Source: DAOTTI01 sp034437795
Lineage (GTDB): Bacteria; Chloroflexota; UBA11872; UBA12225
Length of the DNA: 31,866 bases
Assembly (NCBI GenBank): GCA_034437795.1
Contig: DAOTTI010000020.1
Coordinates: 1 to 31,866, forward strand
Reading direction: 5' to 3'
Shown here: positions 14,352-22,643 of the stretch, piece by piece
Layout of the letters: the number at the start of each line of letters is the position of its first letter
Numbering within the stretch: position 1 is the first letter of the stretch
Position numbers and translations under genes: made by a program
Notes under the pieces: generated by a model
What the model was told of the DNA's origin: nothing
Seen by the model: only the letters and a program-made list of their open reading frames with translations
Database searches by the model: none

Positions 14352-15743
14352 ATGACCACGAAGACGAGCCGTCGAAGGATCATCTGGCTGGGAGCCGCTG
14401 CGGCCTCGCTCGGCGCTGCCGGAGCGGTGGCCGCCTGCGGCAGCCAGGGCCAGGCGGGAGCGGGCAAGGCCCTGGACACGAAGCAGGCGGTGACGGTGCG
14501 CTACCTGACCTGGTGGCCGCTCGACCGCGCCGGCACGATCGAAGAATGGAAGACGGGCCTCAAGGCGGAATGGCCGAACATCAACGTCGAGACCGAGGTC
14601 ATCACCCTGGGCGAGTACAACACCAAGTTCCAGGTGGCCGTCGCCTCGGGGACGCCCCCGGACGTGGTGCTGCAGAACTCCCATGCCCAGACCCGCTGGT
14701 ACGACTCCGGCGTGCACCTGGACCTGTCCAGCCTGGTGGCGCGGGACAAGATCAACCTCCAGCGCGACTACGCCCTCATGGGTACCGAGCTATGGTGCGG
14801 CAAGACCTACGCCCTGCCGATGGACGCGGACTCCAACGCCGTCTTCTACAACCGGACGATGCTGCAAAAGGCGGGGCTGCGGGATCCCTGGGCCGACGGC
14901 AAGGGCGATTGGTCGCTTGACGACATGATCGAGCTGGCGCGCAAGGTGACGCAGGACACCGACCGCGACGGCAAGCTCGACCAATGGGGCATCGCCTGGT
15001 CCTACACGCACGTTTCCCACGTGGCGCAGTTCGTCTGGACCAAGGGCGGCGACGTCGCCGACTTCCAGAACATGCGGTACATCATTGACCAGCCGGCGTC
15101 GCTGGAGGCGCACCAGCAGATCTACAACTGGCTGGTCAAGGAGCACCTCATCATCTCCAACGCCGAGATCAGCGAGATCCAGCGCCTCTACAACAAGAGC
15201 AATCCCTTCCGGACGGGGCGGGTGGCCTTCCACATCCGCGCCGTGGCCGACGTGCGCCAGAACACGCGCGAGATCAGCGACGCCTTCGAGTGGGACGTGC
15301 TGCCCTTCCCCAAGTTCAGCAACACGCGGCCGGGCATCCCGCTCGTCTCCGGCAACCCGCACTCGGTGGTGGCCGCCAGCAAAGTCCAGGAAGCGGCCTA
15401 CCAGTGGGCCAGGTTCATCGCCGGGCCCAAGGGGCAGGAGATCCTGGCCCTCACCCAGTCCCTGCCGGCTCTCAAGAGCAAGCAGGAGGTCTTCCTGAAG
15501 ACGCCGCCCAACCATGTCAAGGTGTTCCAGGAGGTCTACAACAAGCCGTACGGGATCCACTTCCGCCACCACTACACCAACGACTCCTGGGACATCTACG
15601 GGGCGGCGGTGAACAGGATCTACGCCGGGGAGACACCGCTGCAGGCCGGCCTGCAGGAAGCCAACCGCCAGATGAACGAGAAGATCCAGTACGGCCAGTG
15701 CATGCCCTACAAGGGCCTCACCATTCCCATCCGGCCCAAGTAA
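14352..15743 (+). CDS. ABC transporter sugar-binding lipoprotein (family 1 solute-binding protein)
   Basis: A 463-residue extracytoplasmic binding protein. The N-terminus TSRRRIIWLGAAAAS is Tat-like, followed by the lipobox AVAAC with the lipidated Cys29. The mature part has VRYLTWWPLDRAG, a TPPDVVLQNSH block, YALPMDADSNAVFYNR and PGIPLVSGNPHSVV, all in the order seen in family 1 sugar-binding proteins. ATG 14352 is chosen over upstream in-frame codons because GGGAGG sits about 8 bases before it and a signal sequence follows. No permease or ATPase genes are next to it, so it must share membrane parts encoded elsewhere. The divergent DapA-like gene suggests a carbohydrate or sugar acid ligand. 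Confidence 0.92.
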   Translation: MTTKTSRRRIIWLGAAAASLGAAGAVAACGSQGQAGAGKALDTKQAVTVRYLTWWPLDRAGTIEEWKTGLKAEWPNINVETEVITLGEYNTKFQVAVASGTPPDVVLQNSHAQTRWYDSGVHLDLSSLVARDKINLQRDYALMGTELWCGKTYALPMDADSNAVFYNRTMLQKAGLRDPWADGKGDWSLDDMIELARKVTQDTDRDGKLDQWGIAWSYTHVSHVAQFVWTKGGDVADFQNMRYIIDQPASLEAHQQIYNWLVKEHLIISNAEISEIQRLYNKSNPFRTGRVAFHIRAVADVRQNTREISDAFEWDVLPFPKFSNTRPGIPLVSGNPHSVVAASKVQEAAYQWARFIAGPKGQEILALTQSLPALKSKQEVFLKTPPNHVKVFQEVYNKPYGIHFRHHYTNDSWDIYGAAVNRIYAGETPLQAGLQEANRQMNEKIQYGQCMPYKGLTIPIRPK

Positions 15744-15760
15744 TCCCACCCGCGCCGCGG

Positions 15761-15784
15761 CGGCCGGGCGTCACCGCCCGGCCG
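15761..15784 (+). terminator. Hairpin after the sugar-binding protein gene
   Basis: CGGCCGGGCG (15761-15770) and CGCCCGGCCG (15775-15784) form a perfect 10-bp stem with a TCAC loop, starting 18 bases after the stop at 15743. There is no T-run, which is common for terminators in GC-rich genomes. Confidence 0.55.
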
Positions 15785-15813
15785 GGGGCGTCTGCTCTCC
15801 ATGCACCAGATGG

Positions 15814-15928
15814 GGGTCCCTCGGAGATGCACGTTCGTGACGTCCACGAGGGACCCTGGCTCTGAGCTGAGCGATCGGTTCGGCGCGGCTGGCTACATGG
15901 CGCGGCCGGCGGGGACGCATCTCCGAGG
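15814..15928. repeat. Overlapping inverted repeats that can form two exclusive stems
   Basis: GGGTCCCTCG (15814-15823) pairs perfectly with CGAGGGACCC (15847-15856). CCTCGGAGATGC (15819-15830) pairs perfectly with GCATCTCCGAGG (15917-15928). The two left arms overlap at 15819-15823, so only one stem can form at a time. The block lies downstream of the binding-protein terminator, with no recognised gene directly after it. Confidence 0.6.
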
Positions 15929-16261
15929 AACTTGACTGTAAGCTGAGAGCGCCAGCGCGGAGGCCGACACCATCACGGTTGATGAGGTGCTCAGGCACCC
16001 GCATCTGCTTTCCGGCAAGCGGCCGCCGGCAGTGGAGGCGATGCTGGAGCGCCCGCCAAGCCGGCGGGGCGAGACGCTGGTAGGGGAGCGCACAGGAGAC
16101 AGGGCTGGGTCTTGCGCGAGCACACGCCCCAGGAACACCCGACCGGCCGAGTCATCCGATGGCATCCGGGCGGGGGCCACCATGGTCCTGAGCCATACTG
16201 GCGCGTCTCCAGTCGCGAGCACGGAACGTCAGCGATCATCAGGTAATCAGGTAGACGACAG
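15929..16261. other. No recognisable gene
   Basis: A GTG-started frame (15987-16319, plus strand) begins LRHPHLLSGKRPPAVEAM but soon loses protein character. I could not match it to any family. No repeat, tRNA or promoter was recognised here. Confidence 0.4.
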
Positions 16262-16709
16262 ATGCCGGCGACATCTCACCAGGCGCAGCAGGTGCTGGAC
16301 GCGCTGCGTATGGTGGTAGATCGCCTCGCTGCCCCCGCGGCGGAACAGGCGGCGTACATCCGTGCCCTGGGGGTTGCGCCCGGCGCCGATGAGCTGGCGC
16401 TGGAGCTTGACGATTTGCTGAGGCTCGTGCCACTGCTGGTACGCGAGGGCCCTGACCGACGCACGGGCCAACGCCTTCCGCCATCTGGACGCGAAGCTGT
16501 TCGCCATGAGCGGCCAGCCGGAACGGTGGACGATCACTGCGCTGGAGCGTGATCCAGACTGGGAGGAGGTCCGCAAGCGAGCGGCCAAGGCGGCGCGGAT
16601 GCCGGGCAATGGAGCGCAGGGCAAGCCCCACTTCATCGCTAAGGTGAGAACCCTTTCAGCCACGCGTTTGACCGCTAAAGGGGAAAGAACGCCCGAACGA
16701 AAACAGTAG
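16262..16709 (+). pseudogene. Small conserved-hypothetical-type gene split by a frameshift
   Basis: The first frame from ATG 16262 gives a helical segment (HQAQQVLDALRMVVDRLA) and LALELDDLLRLVPLL to about 16450. Protein character then jumps to another frame, reading ALTDARANAFRHLDAKLFAM, SGQPERW and DPDWEEVRKRAAKAAR, and ending at TAG 16709. A one-base change near 16450-16460 would join both halves into one protein of about 148 residues. The pattern of LDAKL-x-AMSG, then W, then EWEEVR-type helices resembles a family of short unnamed proteins in GC-rich bacteria. It may be a true pseudogene or an assembly error. Confidence 0.55.
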
Positions 16710-16787
16710 AATGAAGTACATCTCCAGAAGATCGACGACACACCAGTACACTAGCGGTCATTCCCATTCTTTTCCTTCTTCCTTTCT

Positions 16788-18089
16788 TCATTCCTGCTCT
16801 CCCTCCCACCGGCGGGGCGTGTCGGAGACGCCGCGCAGGATGAGGTAGGCGATGCCGACGAAGGCGAGCAGGCTGGCGATGGCGGCGGGGCGGCCCCAGC
16901 CCAGGGTATTCACGATCAGCCCCCACAGCACCGGGCCGGTGATGGCGGCGAAGCGCCCCACCATGGCGTACAGGCCGTAGAACTGGCCCAGGTAACGCGG
17001 GGGCGAGAGGCGGAGCATGTACGGCCGGTCGGCGCTCCACGTCCCGCCCAGGGCGATCCCGGCCAGCACCGCCACCAGCCAGAACAGCGCCGGCGGAAGG
17101 GTGAGCACAGGGATGGCGATGGCCAGGGCGAAGGTCACCGCCCACAGGCCCAGCACCAGGTCAAGCGTGCGCTTCGGGCCGCGCCGGTCCACAATCGGCC
17201 CCCAGATGAAGCCGCCGATGACGGCAGCGATGATGCCGACCAGCAGCACCAGCTGCGCCTGGCCGGCGGTGAAGCCAATCTCATTGGTGACGTAGATGCC
17301 CATGAAGGCGATCACTGTATTGGCGGCGTCGGTGTAGAAGACGCGGCCCACCAGGAACCGCGCCAGGCCCGGGTACTGGCGCGCGCGGCTCAGCGTCTGG
17401 CGTAGCTGGCCCAAGGCCCGTTCTATGGACGCCCACCCGAACTGGGGCGTGTGCCGCGGACGCTCGCGCACCAAGAAGAAGGCCGGCAGCGCGAAGAGCA
17501 GGAAGAGCAGCCCAGTCACGCGGAAGACGGTGATGTAGTCGTCGGGGTTGGCGCGCAGGATCAGGAAGCCGGCGCCAAGGCCGATGACCGAGCCGAGATA
17601 GCCTACGCCGACGCCGATCCCCCCGATCCGGCCGCGGGTCTCCTCTGTGCTCACCTCCGGCAGGAGCGCGTCGTAGAAGATCAGGCCGGCCTGGTAGAAG
17701 TAGTTGGCGACGATGAAGAACAGCAGCGATAGGGCCAGCCCGCCCGTACCAAGCAGTAGGGTAAAGGCCACGCACACCAGCGTGCTGGCGACGAGGAACG
17801 GGAGCCGGCGCGGGGCCTGGTCCGAGAGCGCGCCCAGCACCGGGGCGCTGGCGAACATCAGGGCCATGGAGAGACCGTTGGCGTTCCCGTAGGTCTGGTC
17901 GGTCCCGCCCATCGCGTTCACCACCCACAGGGAAAAGTACAGGCTGACGATATTGAGGCTAAAAATGGTGTTGGCCAGGTCGTAGAGCACCCAGCTCGCG
18001 ACGCTCAGGCGTGAGATGGGACGCGTAGTGCGCGCAGTGGCGCGCCGCTCGACGGCCATCTCCCCCGGCGCTACCGCCGCGTCGGACAT
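16788..18089 (-). CDS. UMF1/Atg22-like MFS transporter (433 aa)
   Basis: A polytopic protein with about 12 hydrophobic helices. SWVLYDLANTIFSLNIVSLYF at the first helix is the hallmark of the UMF1 (unknown major facilitator 1) family, related to the yeast vacuolar effluxer Atg22. GALSDQAPRRLPFLV is the cytoplasmic loop 2-3 motif of MFS proteins, and GPIVDRRGPKRTLD is the equivalent loop in the second half. AGGAGGAA precedes ATG 18089 at good spacing, so the longer frame to 18185 is not needed. The substrate is unknown; relatives are sometimes tied to amino acid or sugar efflux. It is a single-gene unit, divergent from the M28 peptidase. Confidence 0.88.
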   Translation of the reverse strand: MSDAAVAPGEMAVERRATARTTRPISRLSVASWVLYDLANTIFSLNIVSLYFSLWVVNAMGGTDQTYGNANGLSMALMFASAPVLGALSDQAPRRLPFLVASTLVCVAFTLLLGTGGLALSLLFFIVANYFYQAGLIFYDALLPEVSTEETRGRIGGIGVGVGYLGSVIGLGAGFLILRANPDDYITVFRVTGLLFLLFALPAFFLVRERPRHTPQFGWASIERALGQLRQTLSRARQYPGLARFLVGRVFYTDAANTVIAFMGIYVTNEIGFTAGQAQLVLLVGIIAAVIGGFIWGPIVDRRGPKRTLDLVLGLWAVTFALAIAIPVLTLPPALFWLVAVLAGIALGGTWSADRPYMLRLSPPRYLGQFYGLYAMVGRFAAITGPVLWGLIVNTLGWGRPAAIASLLAFVGIAYLILRGVSDTPRRWEGEQE

Positions 18090-18311
18090 CGGTGGTTCCT
18101 CCTGGGGCCAGATACTAACCCACGTACCCCATCCCACGTGCGCGGTCCCGCGTGCCCGCTCCCATGTATCTGGTTCACCGTTCAAGGTCCAGGGGCGAGC
18201 CTCGAGCCCCCTGTGGCTACAATGCGGCTGCCCTCACCCCCTTAGCCCCGGCCGTCTCGCCGGTGCCCTGGAGGTGCAGGCAGGATCAACTGACTGGAAC
18301 TGGAGCGGACG

Positions 18312-19772
18312 ATGGCTCTTCCCTCTCAGGAGCACACCTACCAGGACCGCGTACTGGCCCTTGATAAGGCGGTCGTCGGCGAGATCTGGACCTCGGAGGC
18401 GGCCTACTTCAACCTCCAGGCGCTTTGCGATACTTTCGGCCCGCGCTTCGCCGGCTCGGCGGCGGAGCACGGCGCCGCCGCCTTCCTGCAGCAGCGCCTT
18501 CGGGAGTACGGCCTGGATGCGGTCCGCGCCGAACCGTTTCGCTACGTCGGCTGGCGGCGCGGAGCGGAAACGCTCGAGGTCGTGGCGCCCGTGCGCCGGC
18601 CCCTGAAGGGCCTGGCGTTGCCCTACTGCCCGCCAGCGGAGGTGGAGGCGGAGCTGCGCTGGGTGGGCGACGGCGAGGCGGAAGACTTCGCCCGCGCTGG
18701 CGCCGCCGAGGGCGAGCTACGGGGGACGATCGTCATGACGGCGGCCGAGACGGCCGGGCGCCCGGGCAAGCCGTCGTCGCACCGGCGCGATAAGTACATG
18801 CGCGCGGTGGAGGCCGGCGCCACGGCCTATCTGTACGTGAACCAGAACCCGGGCGATATGCCCATCACCGGCGGCCTGCCCGGCGGCGGGCGCGGGCCGG
18901 CGCCGATCCCCGGTTTGGGGCTGACCTACGAGACCGGCGAGCACTTGCGCCGGCTGTGCGAGCAGGGGCCCGTGCGCCTGCGATTGGCGACGGAGGCAAG
19001 CTTCCCCGAGGCGGAGAGCAGCAACGTCCTGGCCGACCTGCCGGCCGATCCGGCCAGCCCGTATCGCCACGACCTGGTGATTGCCGGCGGGCACTACGAT
19101 AGCCACGACATCTCCCCCGGGGCGATGGACAATGGCGCCGGCACGGTGATCACGCTGGAGGCGGCGCGGGCCCTGGCGGCCGTGGCCCGCGAGCGGGGGC
19201 GGGGCTTCGCCCGTACGCTGCGCTTCTGCTTCTTCGCCGCAGAGGAGATTGGTCTGCTCGGGTCCTGGGAGTACGTGCGCCGGCACGCGGACGAACTGGA
19301 CCGGGTGCGGTTCATGCTCAACCTGGATACCGTCGGCCGCGGCGCCCCCGGCACCGAGTCCCTGGTCGTCAACGGCATTCCCGAGCTGGTCCCGTACTTC
19401 GAGCAGATGAGCGCGCGGATGGGCTATCGCCTGGAGGTGCGTGACCGGTTCACCTCCGCCTCCGACCACTTTCCGTTCGCGATGAACGGCGTGCCGGCGG
19501 CCAGCATCTCCACCACGCAGCTCTCGGCCGCGGCCAACAGCGGGCTGGTCGGCCGCGGCTGGGGGCACACTCCGGCGGATACCTTCGATAAGGCGAACAG
19601 CAAGAGCCTGCAGTGCGCCGCGATGGTGGCGGCGCGCCTCTTGCTGCGCGTGGCCGAGGCCGGCGACTGGCCGGCCGCACGGCGGAGCACGGAGCAGGTG
19701 GAGCGGCAGCTGGAGCAGGGCGGCATCCTGGAGGGGCTGAAGCGCTCCGGCCGCTGGCCGCCACCGAGGTAA
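18312..19772 (+). CDS. M28-family zinc aminopeptidase (486 aa)
   Basis: The two-zinc site of family M28 is complete: GGHYDSHD (His261, Asp263), AMDNGAG (Asp273 bridging), FFAAEEIGLLGS (catalytic Glu311 and ligand Glu312), NLDTVGRG (Asp339) and WGHTPADTFDK (last His). Between residues about 90 and 230 lies a PA-like insert (VVAPVRRPLKG to FPEAESSN), as in aminopeptidases of the S and Q types. It would remove N-terminal residues from peptides. No signal peptide is seen, so an intracellular role in using imported peptides is likely. ATG 18312 is preceded by a weak GGAGCGG. A TACAAT at about 18218-18223 may be a -10 element. Confidence 0.9.
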   Translation: MALPSQEHTYQDRVLALDKAVVGEIWTSEAAYFNLQALCDTFGPRFAGSAAEHGAAAFLQQRLREYGLDAVRAEPFRYVGWRRGAETLEVVAPVRRPLKGLALPYCPPAEVEAELRWVGDGEAEDFARAGAAEGELRGTIVMTAAETAGRPGKPSSHRRDKYMRAVEAGATAYLYVNQNPGDMPITGGLPGGGRGPAPIPGLGLTYETGEHLRRLCEQGPVRLRLATEASFPEAESSNVLADLPADPASPYRHDLVIAGGHYDSHDISPGAMDNGAGTVITLEAARALAAVARERGRGFARTLRFCFFAAEEIGLLGSWEYVRRHADELDRVRFMLNLDTVGRGAPGTESLVVNGIPELVPYFEQMSARMGYRLEVRDRFTSASDHFPFAMNGVPAASISTTQLSAAANSGLVGRGWGHTPADTFDKANSKSLQCAAMVAARLLLRVAEAGDWPAARRSTEQVERQLEQGGILEGLKRSGRWPPPR

Positions 19773-19851
19773 CGGTACTTGGCTGGGCCGTGTGAGGCTC
19801 GCGTGGGATTTCGTCCAGCTCGTGCGCCGGTAGAGCCAAGGGAGGGACACC

Positions 19852-20261
19852 ATGGCCAGCACGAGCACCACGAGCATGATTGGCGATGCGAGCGGGCGAC
19901 CCGCGCGCGACCCGGAGGTGGAGCGACCCGCACGACGAGATCGGCCGCACTGGGCGTCTCGCCGCGCGCCGCCGAGGGGCGCGTCTATCGCGACCTGCGC
20001 CGGCTGCAGGCTGTCGCCGCCGTCTGTAGCGAGGAGCCGGAGCAGATCGGCGTCTGGTGCCCCTACTGCGGCCGACGCCGGCTGGTGGCCCAGCTCCTGC
20101 CGGGCGTGAGCCCCCACGGGCCCCTGTGGCGGCGCTGGCGCTGCCCCCGCTGCGGCCTGGCCAGCCACTGGACGGAGCACAACGTCGTGCCCCTGGCCCG
20201 TTATCCGTCGCTCGACGCCGCCTGGTGGCACGAGCGGGCGCAGGGGCCGGCGACCTCCTGA
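19852..20261 (+). pseudogene. Zinc-ribbon protein gene, probably frameshifted
   Basis: ATG 19852 has a strong ribosome binding site (AGGGAGGG) and opens MASTSTTSMIGDASG. That frame loses sense after about 30 codons. From about 19935 another frame reads AALGVSPRAAEGRVYRDL, then WCPYCGRRRLVAQLLPG, WRCPRCGLASHW and ends at TGA 20261. The two CxxC pairs form a typical zinc ribbon. Joining the frames near 19930 gives a protein of about 136 residues. Without the shift, the only start in the ribbon frame is a TTG at 19779 with no good ribosome binding site. Role unknown; zinc ribbons of this kind often bind nucleic acid or proteins. Confidence 0.5.
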
Positions 20262-20710
20262 CCGCGCTGCCGGACGGGCTGGACACGGTGCTCGGACCGG
20301 ACGTGGGCGGGACTGACCTCTCCGGCGGGCAGTGGCAGCGGGTGGCGCTGGCGCGGGCCTTCGTCCGCGACGCACAGGTGCTCGTGCTGGACGAGCCCAC
20401 GGCGGCGCTCGACCCGCTCGCCGAGCTGGCCCTGTTCGCGCGCTTCGTCGAACTGCTGAACGGCCGCACCGCCCTCATGATCTCGCACCGCCTCGGCGCG
20501 ACGCGCCTCGCAGATCGGGTCATCGTCTTGCGTGGCGGCCAGATCGTTGAGGAGGGCCGCCACGACGACCTCATAGCCAGGGGCGGCGCATACGCAGCCC
20601 TGTTCGCAGCGCAGGCCCAGTGGTATCGCAGTCAGACGCGAACCTGTCCGTCCGCCCCACCAGCGAGCGCCGCGGACGGCAATACCGAGAAGCCGCGCAC
20701 ATGCCCGTAG
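20227..20710 (+). pseudogene. 3' fragment of an ABC exporter ATPase gene
   Basis: The frame contains the second half of an ABC ATPase domain: LPDGLDTVLGPDVGG, the LSGGQ signature (TDLSGGQWQRVALARAF), Walker B LVLDEPTAALDP, and the H-loop ISHRL, ending AALFAAQAQWYR. Walker A and the whole transmembrane domain are missing. Similarity starts abruptly near 20227 inside the end of the zinc-ribbon gene. This marks a deletion or recombination joint. The fragment cannot bind ATP normally, so it is a relic. The last 28 codons after QWYR overlap the PIN-like gene on the other strand. Confidence 0.85.
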
Positions 20711-21108
20711 CGAAGTTCAGAGCCACGTACCGTTCGGGCCGTAGGCCCAGAACGGATCGCGTACGACCCCTGCGACGCTCGGAACGCCGCTGAGCCGAGA
20801 TACTCCAGTAGGTCGTGCATATCGTCCGAGGTGCGCGTGCCGATCAAACGCAGTAAGCGCCGGATCACCTCGCCCACAGAGTAGCGCTGCTGGTGGATCA
20901 CGATGATCCCGGCATGCGTCCGCCCCGTTTCAAGGTACTGCCGGTGCAAGTGCGCAAAATCGGGGGCGTTGGCGGTCACGATGACGCGCCGTTGCGATGC
21001 GCCGTAGGCCAGTTGTGCCTCATCGTCTTGTTCGAGTATGCCGGCGTCGGCGGCAGTCTCGACGTCGATGCCGCGCAGGCGCAAAGGACTAACGGTGCCT
21101 CGGTCCAT
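20632..21108 (-). CDS. DUF5615-type PIN-like toxin, 5' end apparently damaged
   Basis: The protein reads LRLRGIDVETAADAG, VIVTANAPDFAHL, THAGIIVIHQQRYSVGEVIRR, then a C-terminal helix, which is the order of DUF5615 PIN-like nucleases (probable RNases of toxin-antitoxin pairs). In this family the chain opens YFDEDAMDR, with acidic active-site residues. Here YFDEDA is present in frame just upstream of ATG 21108, but no start codon lies between it and an in-frame TGA at 21176-21178. Translation from 21108 would lose the first acidic cluster. After the domain ends (about residue 105), 50 further residues look non-native and overlap the ABC relic. No antitoxin gene is evident. It is probably inactive or decaying. 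Confidence 0.62.
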   Translation of the reverse strand: MDRGTVSPLRLRGIDVETAADAGILEQDDEAQLAYGASQRRVIVTANAPDFAHLHRQYLETGRTHAGIIVIHQQRYSVGEVIRRLLRLIGTRTSDDMHDLLEYLGSAAFRASQGSYAIRSGPTARTVRGSELRYGHVRGFSVLPSAALAGGADGQVRV

Positions 21109-21183
21109 CGCGTCTTCATCGAAATAGTGGACACCAGTAACGGTACGCCCCGGATCTCCACGCCGTCCTGTCGTTCATCCGTG

Positions 21184-21702
21184 ATGCGACGGGCCCCCCG
21201 TCCGGCTCGCCCGAACAACGCGGACCGGACGGACCAACCGTCCTATCCGAAGAAGCACCCGGCCGCCGGCGCGCTGTTCTTCAACCGGGCCGGCGCGCTG
21301 TTGCTGGTCAAACCCACCTACCGCGAGTACTGGTCGATCCCGGGCGGGATCGTCGAAGAGAACGATTCGCCACGCCAGGCGTGCGTGCGCGAGGTGCGAG
21401 AGGAGATGGAGCTGGACGTGCCGGTAGAGCGGTTGCTCGCCATTGACTGCATGTCGCTTGCCACCGGGGCGCGGGAGAGCCTGCAGTTCCTGTTCTACGG
21501 TGGGACGCTCACTGACACAGCAATGGCGCGGATCACGCTCCCTCCGGCGGAGCTGAGCGCCTTCCACTTCTCGCCTGTTGCCGAGGCACTAACGCTGCTC
21601 AACCCGCCACTGGCTCGCCGGCTCCCCCACGCACTCGCGGCGATAGACGCCGCCGGTGCGGCGTACCTAGAAGACGGCGCCGTAGCGAATGGCGCGCGGT
21701 GA
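21184..21702 (+). CDS. NUDIX hydrolase (172 aa)
   Basis: The NUDIX box reads GGIVEENDSPRQACVREVRE followed by EM, matching G-x5-E-x7-REVxEE with Asp at the first acidic position and Glu where Gly is usual. KKHPAAGALFFNRAGALLLV precedes it and YWSIPGG is the standard lead-in. These enzymes hydrolyse nucleoside diphosphates linked to other groups; the exact substrate is not predictable. The start is ATG 21184 (or GTG 21181) since the frame further upstream lies inside the opposite-strand PIN-like gene. No clear ribosome binding site is visible. The C-terminal PHALAAIDAAGAAYLEDG is typical of actinobacterial and Chloroflexota relatives. Confidence 0.85.
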   Translation: MRRAPRPARPNNADRTDQPSYPKKHPAAGALFFNRAGALLLVKPTYREYWSIPGGIVEENDSPRQACVREVREEMELDVPVERLLAIDCMSLATGARESLQFLFYGGTLTDTAMARITLPPAELSAFHFSPVAEALTLLNPPLARRLPHALAAIDAAGAAYLEDGAVANGAR

Positions 21703-21942
21703 CTACGCCTTGGATACGGTCCCAGTGCGGGCGCTGGCTGTCCCTCGCAAGCGCCTCCTTACGGGCAGACCGGAGAGGCGGGTGAATGCCCGGAGCGCAG
21801 AGGGCGGGTCTCTGGGAAAGGGTGAGGTCCGCAGCTACACTTACCTCTGACGCTCGGACCGTTGGCGTACCTGTTAGCCGCCCCGGGATCATCGAGCCCG
21901 CTCGCATCCGCCAGTCAGAGAGGGGTGAGGAGGCATTTGCCC

Positions 21943-22506
21943 GTGGTCGTGGAGCGCCGGCTCATGACCGCCGAAGAGCTGCTGCGGCTGCCTGACAACG
22001 GCCGGCGGCATGAGCTCATCGACGGAGAGCTGCGGACGATGCCACCAGCGGGAAGCGCACACGGGGACACTGCCGGCTCGATCCACGGGCACTTGAGCCG
22101 GTTCGTCTCCGATCATCCCATGGCGCGCGTGCTCGCCGCCGAGACCGGATTCCTGCTGCGACGGGACCCCGACCGGGTGCGCGCTCCTGATGTGGCCTTC
22201 CTATCCACCCAGCGGATCCCACGAGAAGGCCTCCCCGCCGGCTATATCCCCGGCGCGCCGGACCTGGCGATGGAGGTCGTCTCGCCCAGCGATACGGGTG
22301 CCGAGGTGCTCGAAATGGTAGATGACTGGCTGCGCACCGGGGCGCGGATGGTTTGGGTCGTGTATCCATCCCCGGCGCGCCTCTTTGTCTACTGGGCAGA
22401 TGGCTCGGTTGAGCAGCTCGGCCCGGACGACGAGGTCCAGGGCGGTAACATGCTGCGCGGCTCCCGCATGCGCGTTCGAGATCTCCTGTACCCGTACCGG
22501 CGATAG
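21943..22506 (+). CDS. Uma2-family (DUF820) restriction endonuclease-fold protein
   Basis: A 187-residue protein with LMTAEELLRLPDNGRRHELID at the N-terminus, then RAPDVAFL and PDLAMEVVSPSDTG, which supply the Asp and Glu-x-x residues of a PD-(D/E)xK-like core. FVYWADGSVEQLG and VRDLLYPYRR are typical of the C-terminus. Such genes are abundant in Chloroflexota and cyanobacteria and often occur alone; their role is unclear. I chose GTG 21943 because GTGAGGAGG lies 9 bases upstream. ATG 21964 is the alternative. Confidence 0.82.
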   Translation: MVVERRLMTAEELLRLPDNGRRHELIDGELRTMPPAGSAHGDTAGSIHGHLSRFVSDHPMARVLAAETGFLLRRDPDRVRAPDVAFLSTQRIPREGLPAGYIPGAPDLAMEVVSPSDTGAEVLEMVDDWLRTGARMVWVVYPSPARLFVYWADGSVEQLGPDDEVQGGNMLRGSRMRVRDLLYPYRR

Positions 22507-22643
22507 GTCTAGGGTTCGGCGCTCCAATGGCCGCGCCCGCGGCGACGTGACACCCATGACCACTACCGGCACCGGGCAACCGCCGTGGCCCGATCCTTGC
22601 CCGCAGGGGGTACGATCAAGAGGGCCAGGGAAGGAGGCCGGAT

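Noticed and set aside
15987..16319. A GTG-started 110-codon frame as a gene
   Set aside because: After the first 25 residues it loses protein character, has no ribosome binding site and overlaps the next frameshifted gene.
18231..18275. CCCTCACCCCCTTAGCC and following GC-rich hairpin as another palindromic-repeat copy
   Set aside because: The core stem and both outer flanks are missing, so it cannot be told from chance in this composition.
18717..20375. A 552-codon minus-strand frame
   Set aside because: It lies opposite the M28 peptidase and the zinc-ribbon/ABC relics and has no family motif.
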